Below, piece by piece: positions 8,252 to 14,541 of a DNA stretch of 16,724 nucleotides. Within the stretch, counting starts at the first letter, position 1; the number at the start of each line of letters is the position of its first letter. Origin of the DNA: Burkholderiales bacterium (lineage in GTDB: Bacteria; Pseudomonadota; Gammaproteobacteria; Burkholderiales; Burkholderiaceae_B); assembly GCA_005788065.1 (NCBI GenBank), contig SXZD01000305.1:1-16724 (forward strand), given 5' to 3'. The notes below the pieces were generated by a model. The model ran no database searches and had not been told where the DNA came from. It saw only the letters and a list, made by a program, of their open reading frames with translations. Both the position numbers and the translations under genes were made by a program.

Positions 8252-8277
8252 ATTCGCTCCTCCGCTTTGAAGCGAAT
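8252..8277 (+). promoter_or_regulatory. Inverted repeat just before the histidine kinase start
   Basis: ATTCGCT (8252-8258) pairs with AGCGAAT (8271-8277) across 12 bases, ending eight bases before the kinase ATG. In mRNA this hairpin would sit over the ribosome landing site, where no clear Shine-Dalgarno is seen. It could limit kinase translation. It may also be chance. Confidence 0.3.
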
Positions 8278-8285
8278 CAGACCCC

Positions 8286-10064
8286 ATGTCCGACCATCAG
8301 TCCACCGTGCGCAACATCAATGAGCTGCTGCTCGGTGTCGAGCACCTGCTGCGCGACACGCGCATGGGCTTCTGGGTATGGAAATCCGAGCTGTTTCCAC
8401 AGGGGCTGGGGGGCACGCTATTTGACCACGACGAGTTTCGCGTCAGTGGCGGGCCCTTTGACCAATTGCAGATAGAGCAGTCGCCCAAGCCCTGTTCGCT
8501 GTCGACGTATATCCGGCTGGTTCACCCCGACGACGTAGAGATCATCCAGGCCAATGCCCTGCGGCTGATGCAGGAACAACTCAACGGCTACAGCCTGACC
8601 TACCGCATCCGCAACCGCTGGGGTGACTACATCCGCCTGCATGTGCGCGGCAGCATCCTGCTGAGCCCCGCCAACCACAAGCCCATGGTGGTCTATGGCA
8701 GCGCTGAAATCGTGAGCGACAACAAGGATGCTGCCGACAACCCCGACGCTGCAAACGTCACGCTGCGGGTACACGGCAGCGCAACGGGCGCTGCTGGCGC
8801 GGGCAAAGGCGATGCCACCCTCATCGCACTGGACGCCCCGGTCAGGTCAGCTGCGACAGCCAAACGCTATGCCCTGTCGCAGTCACAGGAAGAGCTTGCG
8901 CGGCTGAACGAAGCAATCGCACAATCCTCGCCGCTGATGCTGTGGCAATGGCATGCGCCTCAAGCCGAGCAGGGACTGGGCAGCGCCGACTTTCAGAGCG
9001 GCGTGCTGTCTGGCCCGGAGCATTTTTTGCCGCTGCTGGGTTACCCCGCATCCATCACAATGCAGGCGCAGGAATTTTTGCGAAAACTGGTTCACAAAGA
9101 CGACTGCATCCGCTTCATGAATGCGGTTCAGGAAACGTTTCTGGACGACAGACCGCTGGAGATCACCTACCGCCTGGTGCACGTGTCAGGCGCCAGTTTC
9201 TGGATCCATGTCAAAGGCCAACTCAAGCGCAGCAGCGAGAACAACCTGCCCATGCAGATGTTTGGCACCATCGACTCCGTGCGGGACGACCAGCAAGCCG
9301 CCATGCTGTTGATGCAGGAAATCGACCTGGAAAAAAACCTGAGCAGTCTGCGCCTGAACACCCTGTTTTCTGTGAGCCACGACCTGGCCAACCCGCTGGC
9401 CGCCGTCAAATTCGCAGCCCGTCTGGGGTCAAGCCTGTCGCCCACCACCCAGAACTTCACGGAACGGGTCAAGCAGCAGTTTGACCGCATTCTGGAGGGC
9501 GCTGACCGCATGAGCCGGCTGATCGAAGATTCGGTCACACTGGCTCGCGTCAGCACCACCCGCAACTTCAAACGCGAAAACATCAAGCTCGCTGGCGAAT
9601 GCCGCCGCTTGATTGCAGATTTTTGCGACCAGCACCTCAAAGCGGCCGGCGATGTACGGTTGAACATTCCGCCGGAGGTCATCCTGCACAACATGGCGCA
9701 CTTCCCCCTGCTCGCCTGTTTGTCCAATCTCATCAGCAACGCCATCAAATACACCCCAGACCCCGGAAAAAAGGTCGAAATTTCATACTCTTTGACAGAT
9801 CAAGGTTTCAAACATCGGATAATCATCGAGGATGAGGGTGCCGGTATTCCCGAGCGCCTGAGAGAAGAGCTTTTCCGGCCGTTCAACCGGGGTGAAAATG
9901 TCGCAGATATCAAAGGCAGGGGCCTGGGCCTCTCCATCGTCAAACGTTCCGTGGAGTTGCTCGGCGGTGAGTTGCTCATCGACCATCTGCAGCCCGGTAC
10001 CCGCTTCACCCTGTTGTTACCCAACCAGGATGTGAAGCCATGGGAACTCGCTCAATCCCCCTGA
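8286..10064 (+). CDS. Cytoplasmic PAS-PAS sensor histidine kinase
   Basis: 592 residues with no membrane segment, so a soluble sensor kinase. Two PAS (PAS_3-like) units with PAC tails are visible: residues about 25-145 (MGFWVWKSELF, then YIRLVHPDDV, then LTYRIRNRWGDYIRLHVRG) and about 215-335 (LMLWQWHAP, then FLRKLVHKDD, then ITYRLVHVSGASFWIHVKG). A low-complexity Ala/Gly/Asp linker lies between them. The HisKA helix has SHDLANPL with the phospho-acceptor His365. The ATPase domain shows an N-box (NLISNAIKYT, about 481-490), a G1 box (DEGAGIP, 516-522) and a G2 box (GRGLGLSI, 544-551), so it should be active. It follows the receiver gene and overlaps the next gene by 25 bp, so the three are probably one operon. 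The input signal is not evident. Confidence 0.93.
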   Translation: MSDHQSTVRNINELLLGVEHLLRDTRMGFWVWKSELFPQGLGGTLFDHDEFRVSGGPFDQLQIEQSPKPCSLSTYIRLVHPDDVEIIQANALRLMQEQLNGYSLTYRIRNRWGDYIRLHVRGSILLSPANHKPMVVYGSAEIVSDNKDAADNPDAANVTLRVHGSATGAAGAGKGDATLIALDAPVRSAATAKRYALSQSQEELARLNEAIAQSSPLMLWQWHAPQAEQGLGSADFQSGVLSGPEHFLPLLGYPASITMQAQEFLRKLVHKDDCIRFMNAVQETFLDDRPLEITYRLVHVSGASFWIHVKGQLKRSSENNLPMQMFGTIDSVRDDQQAAMLLMQEIDLEKNLSSLRLNTLFSVSHDLANPLAAVKFAARLGSSLSPTTQNFTERVKQQFDRILEGADRMSRLIEDSVTLARVSTTRNFKRENIKLAGECRRLIADFCDQHLKAAGDVRLNIPPEVILHNMAHFPLLACLSNLISNAIKYTPDPGKKVEISYSLTDQGFKHRIIIEDEGAGIPERLREELFRPFNRGENVADIKGRGLGLSIVKRSVELLGGELLIDHLQPGTRFTLLLPNQDVKPWELAQSP

Positions 10065-11470
10065 ACCCTGCCGGCAGCGTGGCCACCGCCCACAATGCCC
10101 GTACGCAAGGCAACGCTCAAGCTGTCGCTTCCAACTCCACCATACTGACCGCCGCCTGGTCCCCTGCCGCACATGCCAGCGGCATGGTGCTGGGTCTGCT
10201 GACAGCCCTGCTGGCTGCGCAAACCGGCAGCATGGCGCTGAGCATCACGCTCATGCTGGTGCCCGCCCCCGCCTTGCTGCTGTTTCGCAACTGGAAAGCG
10301 ATTGCCGGACATGGCGGCGTGTGGCTGGCCATCATCATGGCCAACCTGCTCATCCCCGGCATGCCACGTGCGCTACAGCTACCACTTGAGGCGGGACACA
10401 CGGTGCAGCATGGCGCATTCACGTATCTGGGCGTGATGATGGTCTACCTCAGCCTGCTGCATGCGGTCAGCCGACTGCTGCAAAAAGAAACACGGGACGG
10501 ACAGGAAGCCACGTCCCTGCTCGAGAAACTGGCGCCCAACCGCATGCTGGACCTGTCGCAACGCGCACAGTCGGCTGACGGACACAAACTGACACCGGCA
10601 GCGGCTGCATTCAATGCACATGCAGACCATCTGGTGCGTCTGATATCGGCCTTCAGCATGCTGCGCAGCGACATGAAGCAACTGGCCGACATCGCAGCAC
10701 GCCTGCGACAGAAAGCAGCGGTACAGAAAGAGCGCTCGGATGTGGGCGCAGACCAGGTCAGCCGTCTGTATGACAACAACGACAAACTCTCCACGCGCGC
10801 AGAGGCCATTGCACAGACGGCCCGCGGCGCATGGGACAGTGCAGACCGGATACTGGAAACCACACGCCAGTACGAAGAGGACATCCGCTCGGTGCGGGAG
10901 CGCGTTCAGGCCGGGCGCGACAATGTGGACAGGCTGTTCAACCAGTTGGTGCAGGTCAAGGCGGCCATCACCGCAGCCAGCACCCTGTCTGACAAAATTT
11001 GCGCACTGCGCATGCCCTCGGCCCAATCGCTGTCGGCCGGTGCGGTCGATGCACAAGCGGCACTGGCTGCCCAGACGCAGTTGGACAATCTGGGCGGCGA
11101 GATCCGCAAGCAGTTTGAGCACATGGAATCGACGGTTGAAGAACTGACCACCGCCATTTACAACAGCACGCAGGTGATGACGCTGTTTCAGGAAAAAGTG
11201 GAAATGTCGTTTGGCATGACACGGCAGATCACTCGTTCCACACAAGCGTTGCAGGAAGAAAATGCCAGCACGGCATCAGCCATCGAAGACCTCGTGGTGC
11301 AGATGCACAACAGTCAGCGTCAGGCCATGGACCTGCTGTCGTCACTGGAGTTTGCGCGCAATGCCAGCCAGGAAGCGATTGCCGTGATCGAAAGCTCTGC
11401 GCAGCATATCGTGCGCAGCGAGTCACTGGTCGAGGAAATCGACCGCGAACTGGTACGTGTCAAACCATGA
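10040..11470 (+). CDS. Membrane-anchored coiled-coil protein, chemoreceptor-like but lacking the signalling tip
   Basis: 476 residues. The start has AGGA nine bases upstream (10027-10030) and overlaps the kinase gene. Three or four hydrophobic segments lie at about 47-82, 92-108 and 125-143; no long periplasmic sensor domain is seen. From about residue 145 to the end the protein is a long, Gln/Ala/Glu-rich helical coiled coil of the kind found in methyl-accepting chemotaxis proteins. The strongly conserved receptor hairpin tip, which normally includes an N-A-A-I-E-A-A-R-A-G-E run and binds CheA/CheW, is absent; the place where a tip might sit reads HMESTVEELTTAIYNSTQ. It may therefore relay signals mechanically or scaffold its neighbours rather than drive chemotaxis. 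It overlaps the GGDEF-EAL gene by ATGA. Family assignment is tentative; the coding call is firm. Confidence 0.85.
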   Translation: MGTRSIPLNPAGSVATAHNARTQGNAQAVASNSTILTAAWSPAAHASGMVLGLLTALLAAQTGSMALSITLMLVPAPALLLFRNWKAIAGHGGVWLAIIMANLLIPGMPRALQLPLEAGHTVQHGAFTYLGVMMVYLSLLHAVSRLLQKETRDGQEATSLLEKLAPNRMLDLSQRAQSADGHKLTPAAAAFNAHADHLVRLISAFSMLRSDMKQLADIAARLRQKAAVQKERSDVGADQVSRLYDNNDKLSTRAEAIAQTARGAWDSADRILETTRQYEEDIRSVRERVQAGRDNVDRLFNQLVQVKAAITAASTLSDKICALRMPSAQSLSAGAVDAQAALAAQTQLDNLGGEIRKQFEHMESTVEELTTAIYNSTQVMTLFQEKVEMSFGMTRQITRSTQALQEENASTASAIEDLVVQMHNSQRQAMDLLSSLEFARNASQEAIAVIESSAQHIVRSESLVEEIDRELVRVKP

Positions 11471-13857
11471 GCAGCCCCCTGCTGCTCAACGACCCCCTCA
11501 TCCGCGAGGCACTGACCGACGCGCATCGCGCAGTGGCCCTGCTCGGCGATCTGTCCGGTCATGTGGAACTGTTGTGTGCCAGCCCGGGGTTTCGTGACCA
11601 GATGCAGACAGCCACCCGGATAGCACGCATCAGCGAATTGTTCGGTGCGGATGTGCAGCGCGATCTGTCGCATGCCGTGATCAACCAGACAGGCTGGGCC
11701 GCATCGTGTCTGGCGCGTGGCAGTGCACACTGGACGCTGCTGCAGGTCTGGCCGTACAAGGGACTGAGCCTGCTGTTCATGCATGCATCCGAACCTGTGC
11801 ATGCCAGCAGCAGCCAAGACTCCGAATCGATGTATCACCTGATACACGACACCCGCAGCCGCGAACAGTCCCTGCCTGATCTGGTGTTGACCACCACACT
11901 GCAAGGCACCGTAACGGAAGCCGGCAAGGGACTGACGCAATTGCTCAATCTGCCTGCTCGCCGTTTCACAGGCGCAGCACTGGAGCAGTGGATACACGGC
12001 GCGGATATCGGCTTGTTCAAGAGCATGCTGAACAAGGCCAGCACGGCCGAGGGGCGGGTGGAAGGCGAGTTTCGCATGCGCAATGCGCGCGGGCAGATTT
12101 TTGGTTATCAATGGCAAGCGGTGAAGACGTCAGGGCATGTGTGCTGGATGGGCTCTGCGCATAACCGGTCGCTGGCTGAAACGCTCGTGAAAACCGAAGC
12201 GCGACTGCAACTGATTCTGGAAAACATCGAAGACGGTTTCATGTCGCTGGACTCGGAATGGAATCTGTCATTTCTGAACCAGAAAGCGGCACTGACGTTT
12301 GGACGCACGCTGGACCAGTTGCTGGGCAAACATCTGTGGACAGAAATGCCGGAACTGGAGCGTACGCCCTTCCGCAATCAACTGTACCGCGCGGTCTCTA
12401 CGCAACTGGCACACTCGTTTGAATGGCACGATGGACACACATGGCACCTAGCGCGCTGCTTTCCGGGGCAGGAAGGTGTGTCGCTCTTCCTGTCTGACAT
12501 TACGGACATCAAGACCAGCGAAGAGAAGGCGCGGCATCAGGCTTTGCATGACAGCCTGACAGGCCTGCCAAACCGCGAATGCGCAAGAATCGAACTGGAA
12601 CGCGGCATCGAGAATGCTCGACGGATGGACCGTCGAGTCGCGGTGCTGTTCATGGATCTGGACGGCTTCAAAAAAGTCAACGACACGCGCGGTCACGAGA
12701 TCGGTGATGAACTGCTAAAACTCGTTGCGCAACGCCTGAAGACCTGTGTACGAAATAGCGATGTGGTGGCACGCCAGAGTGGTGACGAATTTTTGCTGAT
12801 ACTCAATGGCATTGATGGCGCAGACTCTGCCCTGCAGGTGGGGCAGAAAATTGTGCGCACCATTGGCCAAAACCCGTTCATCATCCATGCGGACAAGGTG
12901 CATGTGGGCGCGTCAGTCGGTGTTGCGCTCTACCCCGACCATGGTACCGAAGCGATTTCGCTGATGAAGCATGCGGACATGGCGATGTACCACATCAAGC
13001 AGCGCACCAAAAATGCAGTCGCCTTGTTTGAAGACAGCATGGCAGATGGCGTACAGCGCAAGGCGATGCTGGAGAAAATCATCCGCGAATCGCTGGAACG
13101 CAAGACGCTGCAAGTGCACTACCAACCCCGCTTCTGTACGAAGACCGGTCAGGTACAAGCGCTGGAGGCGCTGGCACGATTGCGTGACGCGCAAGGTCGA
13201 CTGATATCGCCAGCGGACTTTATCGGCGTGGCGGAAGAAACACGTTTGATCGCACCGCTGAGCCTGGATGTGATGGAGAAGGCAGCGCTGTTCATACGCG
13301 AGTTCAATGCGTCGCAGCAAAGCGAACTTCGGGTGTCGGTCAACATTTCAGTGAAACACCTGCAGACGGGCGAGTTGGCCGAGCAGGTGACAGCAGTACT
13401 GCAGCGGACGGAGATGCCGCCGCACTGGCTGGAGCTTGAAATACCGGAAAGCGTCCTGGTCATGGGCATCAAGAACCTGCGGCAGCAGTGTGACGATTTG
13501 CGAGCGCTGGGCGTGCAGTTGGTGATCGACAATGTGGGCGTGCAGGCAACGCATCTGACCTTGCTGCAGGATATCCGACCGTCGATTGCCAAGTTTGACC
13601 GTACGCTGATCCGCCGCATACCGGACGATGCGCAGGCGTGCAGTCTGGTGGAGGCGCTGCATTTGGCCTTGACGCGCATGGGTATCGATACCGTGGGCGA
13701 AGGCGTGGAGACGGAGGCGCAGAAAGCGTTTCTGACTTCGCTGGGATTCGGATCTCTACAGGGATATGCGCTGTCGATACCGATGATGGATCGGGATATA
13801 TCGCAGTTTCTGATGCAGCATCCGCTGATGGCGGTCAGTGAAGCCAAGGCGCAGTAG
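11467..13857 (+). CDS. PAS-GGDEF-EAL cyclic-di-GMP protein with degenerate EAL loop 6
   Basis: 796 residues, start coupled by ATGA to the preceding stop, no membrane segment. The N-terminal 235 residues look like one or two divergent PAS units; a clearer PAS lies at about 242-350 (LQLILENIEDGFMSLD through FLSDITDIKTSEEKA). GGDEF domain: about 355-525, beginning HDSLTGLPNR; the active-site motif is SGDEF (438-442) and an intact inhibitory RxxD (R429-D432) lies five residues before it. EAL domain: about 530-785, with E567-A-L, N626, E658/E661 in LELEIPES, D688, K709, E745 and Q765. The second Asp of the usual DDFGTGYSS loop is Asn689 and the rest of the loop reads VGVQATH, so phosphodiesterase activity is doubtful. 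Probable net role: c-di-GMP synthesis or sensing, controlled by the cassette upstream. Confidence 0.93.
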   Translation: MSSPLLLNDPLIREALTDAHRAVALLGDLSGHVELLCASPGFRDQMQTATRIARISELFGADVQRDLSHAVINQTGWAASCLARGSAHWTLLQVWPYKGLSLLFMHASEPVHASSSQDSESMYHLIHDTRSREQSLPDLVLTTTLQGTVTEAGKGLTQLLNLPARRFTGAALEQWIHGADIGLFKSMLNKASTAEGRVEGEFRMRNARGQIFGYQWQAVKTSGHVCWMGSAHNRSLAETLVKTEARLQLILENIEDGFMSLDSEWNLSFLNQKAALTFGRTLDQLLGKHLWTEMPELERTPFRNQLYRAVSTQLAHSFEWHDGHTWHLARCFPGQEGVSLFLSDITDIKTSEEKARHQALHDSLTGLPNRECARIELERGIENARRMDRRVAVLFMDLDGFKKVNDTRGHEIGDELLKLVAQRLKTCVRNSDVVARQSGDEFLLILNGIDGADSALQVGQKIVRTIGQNPFIIHADKVHVGASVGVALYPDHGTEAISLMKHADMAMYHIKQRTKNAVALFEDSMADGVQRKAMLEKIIRESLERKTLQVHYQPRFCTKTGQVQALEALARLRDAQGRLISPADFIGVAEETRLIAPLSLDVMEKAALFIREFNASQQSELRVSVNISVKHLQTGELAEQVTAVLQRTEMPPHWLELEIPESVLVMGIKNLRQQCDDLRALGVQLVIDNVGVQATHLTLLQDIRPSIAKFDRTLIRRIPDDAQACSLVEALHLALTRMGIDTVGEGVETEAQKAFLTSLGFGSLQGYALSIPMMDRDISQFLMQHPLMAVSEAKAQ

Positions 13858-13891
13858 CGAAGTCAGCTACGATCGTGCAACTGATCAATGT

Positions 13892-14041
13892 CATGATCTT
13901 TTCGTCTCAGGCGTACGGATTCGCTCCGGACTCTACGTATTAAAGGCCATGATCTTTTCGTCTCAGGCGTCCGGATTCGCTCCGGACTCTACGTATTAGA
14001 GGCCATGATCTTTTCGTCTTAGGCGTCCGGATTCGCTCCGG
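13892..14041. repeat. Three tandem copies of a 56-bp repeat (third partial)
   Basis: Units begin at 13892, 13948 and 14004, exactly 56 bp apart, each starting CATGATCTTTTCGTCT. Units 1 and 2 are almost identical (for example TACGGA against TCCGGA); unit 3 matches for 38 bp and then diverges at 14042. Each unit contains a small hairpin, CCGGA-TTCGC-TCCGG (one arm weakened in unit 1), and units 1 and 2 contain CTCTACGTATTA. Unit 3 merges into the left arm of the first large inverted repeat. Confidence 0.9.
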
Positions 14042-14083
14042 CGGTTCTCCCGCAAAAATTGCGCTCCTCAACGTTAGCATCCT

Positions 14084-14110
14084 CCGAGCCCCGTCTGCGC
14101 GGGGCCTCGG
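14084..14110. repeat. GC-rich hairpin
   Basis: CCGAGCCCCG (14084-14093) pairs with CGGGGCCTCGG (14100-14110) over a six-base loop with one bulged base. No T-run follows on either strand, so it is a stable structure but not a standard intrinsic terminator. Confidence 0.8.
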
Positions 14111-14116
14111 TCCTAC

Positions 14117-14133
14117 GCGGATCGGTGATCCGC
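14117..14133. repeat. Perfect 7-bp hairpin
   Basis: GCGGATC and GATCCGC flank a three-base GGT loop, immediately after the GC-rich hairpin and at the centre of inverted repeat A. Confidence 0.75.
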
Positions 14134-14299
14134 TACGGAACGGGTGCCGCACGGTCGGGCGCAATTTTTCGGATGCGATCCGGCGGAGTCGATCTCCGAA
14201 CGCCCTGTGACGCTACGGCACATGATTGAGCAGCAACGCGGGCTAGCCTGTACGACTACGAGAAAAACGCGAACGATGCATGCGCCGCTGCGATACTGC

Positions 14300-14541
14300 C
14301 AGAGCGACTTTTCGGGAGACTGCCCAGTGATGGCACTGTTCGGACAGTCAGACGCCGAGCCCGGACGACCTCGCACCAGGCGACACCGACGCACTCCTGC
14401 GTTCGTATACGAACGCGAGTGCGAGGGGCCACGTTGTCGCTTGACGACGACTTGGACGAGCCTGGAAGAGTTGAGGCCGGAAGAAGCGAGGTGTCGTCCG
14501 AGACAGTGCCATCACTGGGCAGTTTCCAAAAAGCTTCGCTA
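14300..14541. repeat. Large imperfect inverted repeat B with perfect 21-bp arms
   Basis: A perfect 21-bp match in inverted orientation joins 14319-14339 and 14503-14523 (arm starts ACTGCCCAGTGATGG). The match continues outward imperfectly (AGCGA, CTTTT, GGGA/GGAA) to about 14302 and 14541, and briefly inward (TCGGAC). The interior is more diverged until a central palindrome. The right arm ends exactly at the stop codon of the TrhO-RluA fusion gene. The outer arms resemble the arms of inverted repeat A (GCG, A/T run, CGGGAGA, GCC), pointing to one repeat family. Confidence 0.85.
14391..14422. repeat. Central palindrome of inverted repeat B
   Basis: GCGTTCGTATACGAACGC (14399-14416) is a perfect 18-bp palindrome. 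It is extended by GCACTC (14391-14396) and GAGTGC (14417-14422) with a two-base CT bulge, making a 30-bp near-perfect dyad suited to cruciform formation or dimeric protein binding. Confidence 0.85.

Larger units (their letters stand above)
14010..14214. repeat. Large imperfect inverted repeat A
   Basis: AAAAATTGCGC (14054-14064) is matched by its exact complement GCGCAATTTTT (14159-14169). The similarity continues outward for about 55 bp on each side with small gaps: the complement of 14010-14064 and the direct strand from 14159 share GCGCAATTTTT, CGG, a GGCGGAG/GCCGGAG core, CGAACGCC/CGGACGCC and GACG. The centre holds two separate strong hairpins. The arms have diverged too much for recent duplication. 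Confidence 0.7.
13858..14538. other. Repeat-rich intergenic region between convergent genes, no credible gene
   Basis: This 681-bp stretch separates the stop codons of two convergent genes. Short frames exist on both strands, but they run through inverted-repeat arms and resemble no protein family I know. The content is three tandem 56-bp repeats, two large imperfect inverted repeats and several small GC-rich hairpins, each listed separately. No intrinsic terminator with a T-run is obvious for either flanking gene. Confidence 0.75.

Noticed and set aside
10379..11245. Minus-strand open frame of 288 codons
   Set aside because: Antisense shadow of the coiled-coil protein gene; very Cys/His/Leu-rich and lacking a ribosome site or domain.
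13892..14041. CRISPR array
   Set aside because: The three units are contiguous with no unique spacers, and no cas gene is present.
14399..14416. loxP-like recombination site (TTCGTATA with its complement)
   Set aside because: Only the innermost bases resemble loxP arms, there is no 8-bp spacer and no recombinase nearby; the match is explained by the palindrome itself.
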